Positions 17,878 to 26,466 of a stretch of DNA of 64,000 nt are shown piece after piece (positions within the stretch are counted from its first letter, which is position 1; each line of letters starts with the position of its first letter). The translations under genes and the position numbers were made by a program. The notes beneath the pieces are model-generated. The model saw only the letters and a list, made by a program, of their open reading frames with translations. It was not told the origin of the DNA and searched no databases. Source of the DNA: Flemingiibacterium sp045636145 (GTDB lineage: Bacteria; Bacillota; Clostridia; Oscillospirales; CAG-272); contig JAZTWV010000045.1 in NCBI GenBank assembly GCA_045636145.1, forward strand, positions 1-64,000, in the 5' to 3' direction.

Positions 17878-18534
17878 TTATTTTTCCGCGTCAAGCCATG
17901 CTTCCACTCGGTTTATGGTGAACCCTTTCTCCGAGAAGTTTTTCTCATATTCCGTCATGATATTATCCTCTGCCCATTCGCTGGCGTGGAGATCGTATGT
18001 AAGGTTTTCAAGGCGGAAACCGCAGTCACGAAATTCTTCAAGGGAAAAATCAAAGAGTCCGCGGTTGTCGGTTTTAAAAAAGATAGCTCCGTCGGGTTTC
18101 AGAATACGGCGGTACTGTTCAAGAAAGCGTCTGTGAGTCAGACGGCGTTTTGCGTGCCCCGCCTTTGGCCATGGGTCGGAAAAATTAAGGTAAATTCGGT
18201 CAATCGTGCCATTTTCAAAGATATCCCACAGCTTTGAAACATCGCCCACTATAAATCTTACATTTGGAAGCTCTGCCGCCTTGCATTTTTCCATTGCCAG
18301 CATAGCAACATCCGCAATGCGCTCAAGGGCAATTATATTGACGTCAGGGTGCCTTGCGGCGAGGGCACTTACGAATCCACCCTTTCCGCATCCTATCTCA
18401 AGCCACAGGGGACGTGTGGCAACACAACCGAAGATTTTATTTACATTATCAGTGTTAATTGTCGTATTTTGGATAATTATGTCGGAACATGCGTTAATTC
18501 TTTCGGCTCCATGCTTTTTTTTTCTCATTCTCAT
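17878..18534 (-). CDS. trmB: tRNA (guanine-N7-)-methyltransferase
   Basis: 218 residues; methylates G46 in the variable loop of tRNAs using S-adenosylmethionine. The SAM-binding motif is LEIGCGKGGFV, the tRNA-binding/catalytic block is YLNFSDPWPKAGHAKRRL, and the C-terminal FTINRVEAWLDAEK is as in the family. The frame is open to 18588, but the family begins with the basic MRMRKKK, encoded from ATG 18534, which has GGGAG eleven bases upstream. A TGGTATAAT extended -10 lies at 18617-18612. Confidence 0.93.
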   Translation of the reverse strand: MRMRKKKHGAERINACSDIIIQNTTINTDNVNKIFGCVATRPLWLEIGCGKGGFVSALAARHPDVNIIALERIADVAMLAMEKCKAAELPNVRFIVGDVSKLWDIFENGTIDRIYLNFSDPWPKAGHAKRRLTHRRFLEQYRRILKPDGAIFFKTDNRGLFDFSLEEFRDCGFRLENLTYDLHASEWAEDNIMTEYEKNFSEKGFTINRVEAWLDAEK

Positions 18535-18724
18535 ATTGCATTTTGCTCCCTTTTTTGGTAAAATAGTATTGTGCATATGATTTTGCACCGTTTATGTATG
18601 CATTATTTAATATTATACCACGGATTTGTTATAAAAGATATAGTGTTTTGAAAAAATTTACGTTTTTTGCGCGGGATATATCCTGTGCGATATTTAATCA
18701 ATAATGGAGGAAGAAGACAGACCG

Positions 18725-19618
18725 ATGACAGACAAGCAAAGTTTTCTTGATAAGCTTACCGCGGCACTGTATGAGCGGAATATATCCGAGACGGATATCC
18801 GTCCTTATATAGAGCGCTTTGACCAATTCTATGACCGTATGGTCAACGATTCTATAGGCACAGACGGTGCACTTGATAATATTGAATCAATTGCAGACAA
18901 TATAGCATCTCAGATATCCGACCGATATGATGAGATCAACCGTCTTGCAGAGCGCACAATGACTGTAGATACAATTAAAATTGAGGATGTTATGCAGGAA
19001 GAGCCGGAGATCGATGCCGAGCCTACCGTAACTACGGATATCGGTGAGATTACCGTCATGTCCGAGGAGTATGAGCTTGCGGAGCCTGAGCTTGCTTCAG
19101 CAATTATTCCGGCGGAGGAGCTTGAGCGGCTTGATTTTGAGGATGCCAATGCTGAATATGCAAACGAGCCTGTGCGGCTTCCTGATTACACCGCAGAGGA
19201 GGAAATTCCAAACAGCAGGATGTTCTGGATACTTTTCGGAATAAGCCTTCCCATAACTTTGCCGCTGTTTTTGGCTGTAGTCGGCGCTTTTGCGGCAGTG
19301 TGGCTGGGACTTGCGGGCTTGCTTGCCGCAGCTGTGGGATTGCTTACAGCTCTTGTTGCCTGCGGTGCGGCTGTGTCCCTTGTTGGCATCGTGTACGGTG
19401 TAATTCAACTGTTTGTATCTGTACCGGTAGGACTTTATGAGATCGGTATCGGAGTTATTGCTGTGGGCATAGTCATGTTCGCGGGAATACTTATTTACAA
19501 TTTTGCAGTCAGACTGATACCGCTTGTCATGAAGCTTTGGTGGAGACTGTTTTTGTATGTGCTGTCACAGCTGAAGCACCTGTTTAATTTCTTAAGAAAG
19601 GAGAGTGTCAAGCTTTGA
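18725..19618 (+). CDS. HAAS-domain (DUF1700-type) membrane protein
   Basis: 297 residues. The first 75 form a helical HAAS/DUF1700-like domain (LDKLTAAL...DIRPYIERFDQFYDRM). An acidic linker (about 80-155) follows, then a long hydrophobic block (about 165-270) with three to four membrane segments. HAAS proteins usually pair with a DUF4097 protein and a PadR repressor in envelope-stress or antibiotic-response units. The DUF4097 partner follows here with a 4-bp overlap, but no padR gene is adjacent. ATG 18704 has no ribosome site; GGAGGAAG precedes ATG 18725, which I chose. A 10-bp palindrome GGATATATCC lies at 18673-18682. Confidence 0.75.
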   Translation: MTDKQSFLDKLTAALYERNISETDIRPYIERFDQFYDRMVNDSIGTDGALDNIESIADNIASQISDRYDEINRLAERTMTVDTIKIEDVMQEEPEIDAEPTVTTDIGEITVMSEEYELAEPELASAIIPAEELERLDFEDANAEYANEPVRLPDYTAEEEIPNSRMFWILFGISLPITLPLFLAVVGAFAAVWLGLAGLLAAAVGLLTALVACGAAVSLVGIVYGVIQLFVSVPVGLYEIGIGVIAVGIVMFAGILIYNFAVRLIPLVMKLWWRLFLYVLSQLKHLFNFLRKESVKL

Positions 19619-20523
19619 AGCCAACGTCCATAATTTTTCTTATAGTGTCCGTATTTTTGGTTATAGGCGGATTTGCGACCGCAGGCGTTGCAAAGCAGCT
19701 TGCCGCCTCTGAGGGGATTGTACTTACCGATGAAATATCCGAAGAAGCCGGAGGATATATATACAGCTACGAATACGGCAAAGACAGTATCGGAAGAATA
19801 ACCGTAAATGTAAAAGAAGCCGATGTGAATATAATCGGCGGTGCGGAAAAGGCATATGTAGAGCTTGTAAACTTTCCTGAGGGAATGTACGAATTTTCAA
19901 GCTCTAACCGTATACTTTCCATAAAAAACAATACCGACCTGTCTGATATGTCCAATATAGCAAATCTCGCAATGAATTTCAGAGGACTTCGCAGTTTTGT
20001 AGGTTATCTGAATATGAGAAGCCTTCCCAAAACGGTAAATATATATATAAGCGGAGTAAATCCCGTTAAGATAGTTGATTGTCAGATTCAGAGCGGAAAT
20101 GTTACACTCAAAAACTGTGATGCTCCTGCTGATTATAATATTTCCATCGGCGATGGTAATCTCAGCGTGTCTGGAATTGATACAAAGTCCGCACTGAATG
20201 TCACCGTTGGCAACGGCAATGCGGATATATCGAAATGCGATATTTCAAAGCTGGCTGTGAAGGTTGAAAAAGGAACAGTCACCGCCGAGGCGATGTTTGA
20301 TACCGTGGAAGCGAAAATCGGGAAGGGCGATTTTAACTATAACTGTTACGGAAGTGTGGGACTCACAAAGCTGGCGCTCTTTTCGAGCATCGGCAATATC
20401 ACCCTTGACGGTGTGAAGCACGGTGGATATTTTGAAAGCAGTGATATTCCCACCGACAACATTATAGATATAGACATCGGTGAGGGTGATATAAACATAG
20501 TTACCATGGTTCCGCGTGGCTGA
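19615..20523 (+). CDS. DUF4097-like beta-helix envelope protein
   Basis: 302 residues. One N-terminal transmembrane segment (about 5-25) is followed by a long extracytoplasmic region of short repeated beta strands (GNVTLKNCDAPADYNISIGDG and similar), typical of the DUF4097 'adhesin-like' fold. The start is TTG at 19615, overlapping the HAAS stop by four bases, with GGAG upstream; no ATG lies near. It probably forms a membrane complex with the HAAS protein. Function unknown. Confidence 0.7.
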   Translation: MKPTSIIFLIVSVFLVIGGFATAGVAKQLAASEGIVLTDEISEEAGGYIYSYEYGKDSIGRITVNVKEADVNIIGGAEKAYVELVNFPEGMYEFSSSNRILSIKNNTDLSDMSNIANLAMNFRGLRSFVGYLNMRSLPKTVNIYISGVNPVKIVDCQIQSGNVTLKNCDAPADYNISIGDGNLSVSGIDTKSALNVTVGNGNADISKCDISKLAVKVEKGTVTAEAMFDTVEAKIGKGDFNYNCYGSVGLTKLALFSSIGNITLDGVKHGGYFESSDIPTDNIIDIDIGEGDINIVTMVPRG

Positions 20524-20830
20524 TGGACCTTTGCTTCTATATAAAATTGGTAAACTTGCCCTAAAAACTGCTGCTTTTTACTGCGTTTCGGGGTTGCTCG
20601 GAAGATAGATTTTTTAATAAATTAAAAAATATTAAAATTTAAAGAGGTCGAAATCAATAAAAAACGGCATTTAATTGTGCATCTGCAACAAATAATAATA
20701 TGAAAATTTGGGGAAAAGAGCTCTACCATTTTTTGCGCAGATTTGATACAATATTATACGTTGAAGTAGACTGCTTAGATATCGACACCACAGGTGCCGT
20801 TCTATAAAATACTTAGGAGGAAAATTAAAA
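20524..20830. other. 307-bp A/T-rich intergenic region
   Basis: No supported reading frame. It holds a probable extended -10 (TGATACAAT, with TACAAT at 20747-20752) whose -35 is poor, and an AGGAGG ribosome site at 20816-20821 for the ATPase gene. No convincing terminator for the DUF4097 gene is seen. Confidence 0.5.
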
Positions 20831-21946
20831 ATGGCAAGTCTTTCCCTTAAACACATTTACAAGAAGTATCCCGGCGGCGTTACCGCTGTATCTGATTTCT
20901 GCCTTGAAATCAAGGACAAGGAATTTATCATCTTCGTTGGACCTTCCGGATGCGGTAAGTCCACCACACTTCGTATGATCGCAGGTCTTGAAGAGATCAC
21001 CGAGGGTGAGCTTTTCATCGGCGATAAGCTGGTTAACGACGTAGCACCGAAGGACAGAGATATTGCGATGGTGTTCCAGAACTACGCTCTGTATCCTCAT
21101 ATGTCCGTGTTCGACAACATGGCATTCGGTCTTAAGCTCCGCAAGACTCCCAAGGAAGAGATCAAGAGAAAGGTTGAGGAAGCAGCAAGAATTCTCGACA
21201 TTACACACCTTCTTGACAGAAAGCCGAAGGCTCTCTCCGGCGGTCAGAAGCAGCGTGTTGCGCTCGGTCGTGCGATCGTCCGCGATCCTAAGGTATTCCT
21301 TCTTGACGAGCCGCTCTCTAACCTCGACGCTAAGCTTCGTGCTGCCATGAGAACAGAGCTTACCAAGCTCCACAAGAGACTCGGTACAACCTTTATCTAC
21401 GTTACTCACGACCAGGTCGAGGCTATGACCATGGCGAGCCGTATCGTTGTTATGAAGGACGGTCTTATCCAGCAGGTAGATACTCCTCAGAACCTTTACG
21501 ATTATCCTTGCAACATCTTCGTTGCAGGCTTCATCGGAACACCTCAGATGAACTTCATCAACGCAAAGCTTGTTAAGGCAGGCGACGGTGTTAACATCGA
21601 GTTCGCAGGCAATTCCATTAAGCTTCCTGCTGACAAGGCTAACAATGAGGCTCTTCGCGATTACATCGGCAAGGAGGTTATCGCAGGTCTTCGTCCCGAA
21701 TGTATCCATGACGAGCCTATGTACCTCTCCAGCATGGCTGACAGCGTTATCACCTGCAACGTTGACGTTACTGAGCTTATGGGTAACGAGATCTTCCTGT
21801 ATCTCGCTGCTGACGAGGAGCAGAGCCTTACCGCTCGCGTATCTTCCAGATCCAGCGCAAGAGCAGGCGACTCCATCAAGGTTGCTCTTGATATCTCCAG
21901 ACTCCACATCTTCGATAAGGACACTGAAAAGTACATTATCCACTAA
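20831..21946 (+). CDS. msmK: Sugar ABC transporter ATP-binding protein (MsmK/UgpC type)
   Basis: 371 residues. The ATPase domain has Walker A GPSGCGKSTT, Q-loop VFQNYALYPHMSV, signature LSGGQKQRVALGRA, Walker B VFLLDEPLSNLDAKLR and the switch His of VTHDQVEAMTM. A TOBE-type regulatory domain (about 240-371) follows. Such ATPases energise several carbohydrate importers (CUT1 class) and are often encoded away from their permeases. It stands alone between its own promoter and a strong terminator. The two CUT1 permease pairs at 43173-45003 and 50219-52265 lack an ATPase, so it is their likely partner (inference). Codon use is strongly C-ending, unlike its neighbours, suggesting high expression. 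Confidence 0.92.
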   Translation: MASLSLKHIYKKYPGGVTAVSDFCLEIKDKEFIIFVGPSGCGKSTTLRMIAGLEEITEGELFIGDKLVNDVAPKDRDIAMVFQNYALYPHMSVFDNMAFGLKLRKTPKEEIKRKVEEAARILDITHLLDRKPKALSGGQKQRVALGRAIVRDPKVFLLDEPLSNLDAKLRAAMRTELTKLHKRLGTTFIYVTHDQVEAMTMASRIVVMKDGLIQQVDTPQNLYDYPCNIFVAGFIGTPQMNFINAKLVKAGDGVNIEFAGNSIKLPADKANNEALRDYIGKEVIAGLRPECIHDEPMYLSSMADSVITCNVDVTELMGNEIFLYLAADEEQSLTARVSSRSSARAGDSIKVALDISRLHIFDKDTEKYIIH

Positions 21947-21972
21947 TCAGTGCGGCATAACTAAAAAAGAAT

Positions 21973-22009
21973 CGCTGCCCATCCGCGAAAGCGGAGGGCA
22001 GCGTTTTTT
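21973..22009. terminator. Strong bidirectional terminator
   Basis: CGCTGCCC plus ATCCGC pairs with GCGGAG plus GGCAGCG around a GAAA tetraloop, followed by six T (22004-22009). A T-rich run also follows on the minus strand. It separates the convergent ATPase and manA genes. Confidence 0.9.
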
Positions 22010-22043
22010 GCGTTTATTTGAAAACAAAACAGGGAATCCTATC

Positions 22044-23003
22044 TTATATTCCTGCGGCGATAACAAGAGCACCGCTTGACTTAAGCGTAAACTCGCCCAT
22101 GCCTGCCGGCATATAGTAGGTCTCGCCCTTCTTGAAGGGATATTCGGTGCCGTTAAACAGTACCACCCCGTCGCCTTCGATAAAGGTGAGGGACAGGAAG
22201 CTGTCCTTGGTAGCGTTAAGAGAAAGCTCAGTAAATTCGTACTTGTTCACCTTGAATTTGTCACATGCCGCAAGAAGTGTGGATGTGCGCTCATCTGCTG
22301 CCGCAAAACGCATTTTTTCAATGTCTTCGTGAGTGTAGTTTACAATGACGTCGCGTGCCTTTTCTACATGGGTTTCGCGCGGCTTGCCATCCTTGCCGAG
22401 TCTTCCGTAATCGTATACGCGGTAGGTAACGTTGGAATTCTGCTGAATTTCACATATGAGATTGCCGGCACCAATTGCGTGCACAAGACCGGAGGGGATG
22501 AAATATACGTCGCCTGCTTTTACTTTTACTTTTTCAAAAAGTTCTTCTACGGTGTTGTCGGCAACTGCTTTTTCGAATGCCTCGGCGCTGTAGCTGGGTT
22601 TTGTACCGATTACAAGCTCTGCGCCCTCATCTGCTTCCACTATGTACCACATCTCGGTTTTGCCTAACTCATTTTCGTTTTTAAGTGAATATTCATCCGA
22701 GGGGTGAACCTGAATGGACAGGCGGTCGCGAGCATCTATGAATTTAATGAGCAGAGGGAATCTGTCGCCGTCGTAACCGTCACCGATAACGGCATATGTG
22801 GCTTTGTCAATGTATTCGCCAAGTGTCATGCCGGCATATTCACCGTTTTCGATTACGTTCATGCCGTCGGGGCGTACAGTAAGTTCCCAGCTTTCGGCTA
22901 TGTTTTCAAAATCCGCTTTTTTGCCATACATATTTTTTAATTTGTTTCCGCCCCATATGATCTCTTTAACGGCGGGAGCTAATTTGAGTGGATAAAGTTT
23001 CAT
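22044..23003 (-). CDS. manA: Mannose-6-phosphate isomerase, class I
   Basis: 319 residues; a zinc-dependent cupin enzyme interconverting mannose-6-phosphate and fructose-6-phosphate. The N-terminus APAVKEIIWGGNKLKNMYGK and the metal-binding strand IQVHPSDEYSLKNE...GKTEMWYIVE are typical, as is the second-half motif YFIPSGLVHAIGAG. This is the short form of about 315 residues found in Firmicutes. GGAGG lies before the ATG. Single gene, convergent with the ATPase gene. Confidence 0.92.
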   Translation of the reverse strand: MKLYPLKLAPAVKEIIWGGNKLKNMYGKKADFENIAESWELTVRPDGMNVIENGEYAGMTLGEYIDKATYAVIGDGYDGDRFPLLIKFIDARDRLSIQVHPSDEYSLKNENELGKTEMWYIVEADEGAELVIGTKPSYSAEAFEKAVADNTVEELFEKVKVKAGDVYFIPSGLVHAIGAGNLICEIQQNSNVTYRVYDYGRLGKDGKPRETHVEKARDVIVNYTHEDIEKMRFAAADERTSTLLAACDKFKVNKYEFTELSLNATKDSFLSLTFIEGDGVVLFNGTEYPFKKGETYYMPAGMGEFTLKSSGALVIAAGI

Positions 23004-23149
23004 TGTGATACCTCCGAATTAAGTTTATGAATAATATTTTTTGATCTGCTAATACTTATTTATGTAAATTTTAATGCAAAGTTTTCGCGTGCGATGATTT
23101 CGCATTGAAATTTCAAATTGATCTCTCATGAGAAAAGGAGTATTTCAAG

Positions 23150-23347
23150 ATGAACAACCAGAACAATCAGAACCGTAACCAGAACAACAACCAGAATAGC
23201 CAGAATCAGAACAACAATCAGAACCAGAACAATCAGAACCGTAACCAGAACAACAACCAGAGCAACAACCAGAATAACAATCAGAATCGCAGCAATCAGA
23301 ACAGAAACGAAAGCGAAAACAGCAACAATAGCAGATACGAGCGCTAA
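23150..23347 (+). CDS. Tiny Asn/Gln-rich low-complexity protein
   Basis: 65 residues, of which 34 are Asn and 14 Gln, with scattered Arg and Ser and a short C-terminal SRYER. It has no predicted globular domain, signal peptide or membrane segment. It is probably a real gene: AAAGGAG lies nine bases before the ATG, a hairpin follows the stop codon, and it occupies its own intergenic slot. Asn/Gln-rich small proteins occur in spore-formers (for example gamma-type small acid-soluble spore proteins), but this sequence lacks that family's repeats, so the comparison is only suggestive. Function unknown. Confidence 0.65.
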   Translation: MNNQNNQNRNQNNNQNSQNQNNNQNQNNQNRNQNNNQSNNQNNNQNRSNQNRNESENSNNSRYER

Positions 23348-23395
23348 CGCTATATCTCGGCTGCGGTCTCACACGAGACAGTGTCCTTTCGTCGT

Positions 23396-23425
23396 ACTCC
23401 GCTATTAGCGGAGTGCGGCGTTTTT
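23396..23425 (+). terminator. Probable terminator after the Asn/Gln-rich gene
   Basis: ACTCCGC (23396-23402) pairs with GCGGAGT (23408-23414) around TATTA. Six bases later comes a run of five T (23421-23425). Confidence 0.6.
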
Positions 23426-24182
23426 ATTTTCTGCTGTTCATTATGATTTCGGCAACAGCAAGATCAATAGGCGTTGTGATCTTTATGTTCTCTGTTCCGC
23501 AGTCCACAAGCTTTACTTCAAAGCCAATGTGCTCGGCAAGGGAATTGTCATCCGTGCAGACAAAGCCTTCTTCTTTGGCGATATATGCGGCGGCGCGGTA
23601 TAACTCGGTTTTGAACACCTGCGGAGTCTGTGCCATCCATAGGTTGTCACGCTCTATGGTTTCCGCTATAAATCTGTTCCTGTCGGCACGCTTTACAGTG
23701 TCTGATGCCTTTACAGCGGCTGTTGCCGCACCTCGGCGGAACGCTTCATCGAGTACGGCGGTTATAGCTTCGGGGGTGATAAGACAGCGCGCACCGTCGT
23801 GTATTGCCACGAAATCGGATTTGTCGGAAATAGCTTCAAAACCGCGAAGTACAGATTCCTGTCTTGTGTTGCCGCCGATTACCACGGCTGAAATCTTTGT
23901 AAAACCGTATTTTGCCTTATACTGTTCGTAGATATGGGCTTCGTCACTTCGGGTTACAATGATGATCTCGTTTATTTTTTCGCATTCCTCGAAGGCTTTG
24001 ATGGTGTGAACGATTACGGGCATACCGCACAGCTCCATAAGCTGTTTTGTCTTTCCGGTGCCGTTTTGCATTCTCGAACCACAGCCTGCGGCGGCGATAA
24101 TCGCCGATGTGAAATGAGGCTTGTTTGCCGTTTTCGACAATGTGCGAAGCAGTGTAGCGATTTCTTTTGCGGATATCTGCAT
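23424..24182 (-). CDS. ispD: 2-C-methyl-D-erythritol 4-phosphate cytidylyltransferase
   Basis: 252 residues; third step of the MEP isoprenoid pathway, coupling CTP to methylerythritol phosphate. The CTP-binding signature AAAGCGSRM lies near residue 30, then KQLMELCGMPVIVHT, the HDGARCL motif and the VKRADRN block. The N-terminus is about 25 residues longer than usual. An internal start is not excluded, but the frame and ATG at 24182 are open. It pairs logically with uppP at 62322 as isoprenoid and cell-wall carrier supply. Confidence 0.92.
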   Translation of the reverse strand: MQISAKEIATLLRTLSKTANKPHFTSAIIAAAGCGSRMQNGTGKTKQLMELCGMPVIVHTIKAFEECEKINEIIIVTRSDEAHIYEQYKAKYGFTKISAVVIGGNTRQESVLRGFEAISDKSDFVAIHDGARCLITPEAITAVLDEAFRRGAATAAVKASDTVKRADRNRFIAETIERDNLWMAQTPQVFKTELYRAAAYIAKEEGFVCTDDNSLAEHIGFEVKLVDCGTENIKITTPIDLAVAEIIMNSRK

Positions 24183-24292
24183 TTGTGCCTTTTTCTCCTG
24201 TACCGTGATATTTATACTTACATTATACCATAAATTTCTGAAAATGCGTGAACAAAATTAAAATTTACAGAATAAATATGAATTTTGGCATA

Positions 24293-24323
24293 AAAATACG
24301 GCACCGCAGTATATGCGATGCCG
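24293..24323 (-). terminator. Terminator of the GntR-ABC operon
   Basis: CGGCACCGCA (24299-24308) pairs with TGCGATGCCG (24314-24323) with one G-U pair. On the minus strand it is followed by TATTTTTATG. It lies 11 bp past the permease stop. Confidence 0.85.
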
Positions 24324-24333
24324 CAGGGGAGTG

Positions 24334-26466
24334 TTAGTCAAGTTTTTCGGTCACAAAATCCGGAAGTTTGCCAAGCAGAAATGCTAGTCTCACAGGTTCG
24401 CTGTATATGCTTGTTTCTTTGGGGTCTGCCGGTCGTGTAGTGGCATATTCGTTGCCGTATTCGTCGTAATACACTTCAACTCCATAGTCATTTGAGATGT
24501 TGAGGGTGTATTCTGCGTAGTAATCTGTCTCCACAAAGGTATATACGGAGTGATCGCTTCCGGTTGGACTTACGGCGGATGCCAACAGCTCCTCAATTAA
24601 AGCCTTGTCTGATACAACCAACTTTTCGGTGCGATCCCTACCGACCTTGTAAACCGCTATCTCGTCGATTATACCGGCAAGCTTTTCACGCGTTTCCTCA
24701 GGCGTATGATGAAGCATACCGAGGTCTATATAGTGGGATATTAGGGTACTCATGGAATCAAACATATGGAGTCTCAGCGTGGAATGGTCATATCCGTCAA
24801 AGCTGTTTAAAATGATATTTCCGAAGGAAGGCTGTTGGAAGAAATCAAATCCGCAGGCCTTGTTTTCTTCGGGGAGCAGATGAAGCCCCATGTTTTGGGC
24901 GGAAACCGCCGAAATATCAAAAGTCGGATAATTCCAATGAGTTTGACCGGATTTCAGCATGGTTACAGTTCTGTTATCGTTGAATATGCGGTTCTGAAGG
25001 TTGAGATATACATATCCCTCACCCTTATGTATGGTATCGAAAGCATTTGCATATTGGATTTTGAACTCATCGCTGTCAAGCACAGTACGGAATTCCTCTA
25101 TCAGGTCGGATTTGTTGTATATCCGTACTGTTTTCGCATTGGGTATGCCAAATTTGGGATAGAATACGATCTCCATGTACAAATAATCGTACCAATATGT
25201 AGGATTGTCGTATTTGTAGTCACGTTCACGCTCGCTTTCGGTGTAGATTCGTCCAAGTGCCGCGATGACCTCTGGATCTTTGAATTCTATGCCGCACTCA
25301 GCATCACCAAAGTTGACCGATACACGGGAGGTGTTTCCCGGTGAGGGTATTCTAGTGTTTATCTCAAATGCATTGGTTACAAGCACGGTGAATGATACCG
25401 CCGCGCATACAGCGAATACACATAATCCCTTCCATCCCTTGAACATGGAGCGTGCGGTTTTATGGAGAATGGTGTTTGTAAGCATAAACACCAGCACCAT
25501 GCCGCAGATCATGCCGAACACTGTCCAGAAGAAGCTGTCCATGATGTAGTAGAATAGTAAACCGCCGAGAATCGTTCCAAGGAATACGAGTATGTATTTA
25601 ATGACCTCGCCGAGAACGGGGAATACTACAGGTGTACCGGCGCGCTCACTTTTTCTCTGCATATAGATGAAATATGCGCCTGTAAGGATGATAGCCGAGA
25701 AGAGAAGCATTATTACCGCTTCCCACACAAACAGCGGCTCGGTATTGAAGATGAATCTGAATACGGGAGAAAGCTTTTCAAACAGTCTCATATTTGCGTA
25801 ATAGCTAAACCACATGTTTTCATTGAATATATTTAAGAATCCGAGAACAGTGATGTATACGGCAGGAACTATGAAAACGGCGACAAGGGTCAGTGTGAGG
25901 TGAACTGCGCCAAGACCGCTGACCATTCCCACGAGCGTGGACAATGCATAGAAAAATACCGTGTATACAAGGCTTTCTGCGGTCATAACAAGTACGCCTG
26001 CAAGCAGAGCGTCGGTAATTAGCCCGTTTGAGGCTATAACGGTCAGCGTGAAAAGAATGTTGAATATGTACGGTATCAAAAGAGAAATGGCACTGACGCC
26101 AAGCTGTGTCAAAAAGAGCTGTCCGCGCTTTATGGGCAGGCTGTGGTAGAAATCTATGGAAACCTTGTTTTTAAGGTATTTGAATCTGGATATGGAAAGT
26201 ACCACACCGAATACGGACATTATGGCAATTACCGCATAACGGATGCCGCTTACCCAATCTTCGGAAAGATCTCTTTTTAATCTTGCGATTTCCTCTACGC
26301 TGATAGGTGCTCTATCGCTTATCATCATAAGTATCGGAACAGGCAGAACGAAAAACAAAATTATGGTAAACAGCAGTATGGTTGTCCAGAACTGCTTTGT
26401 GCTGAACGAAAACAGCGGCATAAAACCGGCAGACTTTTTATCAGTAATTGAGCTTTGAGAAGTCAT
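24334..26466 (-). CDS. Large ABC transporter permease (ABC-2-like, DUF6449-type)
   Basis: 710 residues. A first membrane block (about 20-290) carries around six helices with the motif SIDFYHSLPIKRGQLF, typical of ABC-2 permeases linked to YtrA/YtrB-like systems. Further helices follow near 295-380, and then a long C-terminal extracytoplasmic domain (about 390-710). It is likely an exporter or efflux permease for an antimicrobial or lipid-like compound; the substrate is unknown. An ATG at 26505 is in frame, but GGAGG nine bases before ATG 26466 makes the latter the probable start. The gene overlaps the ATPase gene by 26 bp, so the two are tightly coupled. Confidence 0.8.
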   Translation of the reverse strand: MTSQSSITDKKSAGFMPLFSFSTKQFWTTILLFTIILFFVLPVPILMMISDRAPISVEEIARLKRDLSEDWVSGIRYAVIAIMSVFGVVLSISRFKYLKNKVSIDFYHSLPIKRGQLFLTQLGVSAISLLIPYIFNILFTLTVIASNGLITDALLAGVLVMTAESLVYTVFFYALSTLVGMVSGLGAVHLTLTLVAVFIVPAVYITVLGFLNIFNENMWFSYYANMRLFEKLSPVFRFIFNTEPLFVWEAVIMLLFSAIILTGAYFIYMQRKSERAGTPVVFPVLGEVIKYILVFLGTILGGLLFYYIMDSFFWTVFGMICGMVLVFMLTNTILHKTARSMFKGWKGLCVFAVCAAVSFTVLVTNAFEINTRIPSPGNTSRVSVNFGDAECGIEFKDPEVIAALGRIYTESERERDYKYDNPTYWYDYLYMEIVFYPKFGIPNAKTVRIYNKSDLIEEFRTVLDSDEFKIQYANAFDTIHKGEGYVYLNLQNRIFNDNRTVTMLKSGQTHWNYPTFDISAVSAQNMGLHLLPEENKACGFDFFQQPSFGNIILNSFDGYDHSTLRLHMFDSMSTLISHYIDLGMLHHTPEETREKLAGIIDEIAVYKVGRDRTEKLVVSDKALIEELLASAVSPTGSDHSVYTFVETDYYAEYTLNISNDYGVEVYYDEYGNEYATTRPADPKETSIYSEPVRLAFLLGKLPDFVTEKLD

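Noticed and set aside
20825..21943. Minus-strand open frame of 372 codons
   Set aside because: It is a full antisense shadow of the sugar-ABC ATPase gene, whose strong codon bias leaves the opposite strand open. Cys/Val/Ser-rich translation, no ribosome site, no domain.
23150..23347. CRISPR-like short repeats (AACCAGAACAA-type units)
   Set aside because: The units are irregular and in frame, and simply encode Asn/Gln codons; there are no spacers of constant length and no cas genes.
24132..24138. TTCGACA inside ispD
   Set aside because: Within coding sequence with no paired box; most likely chance.
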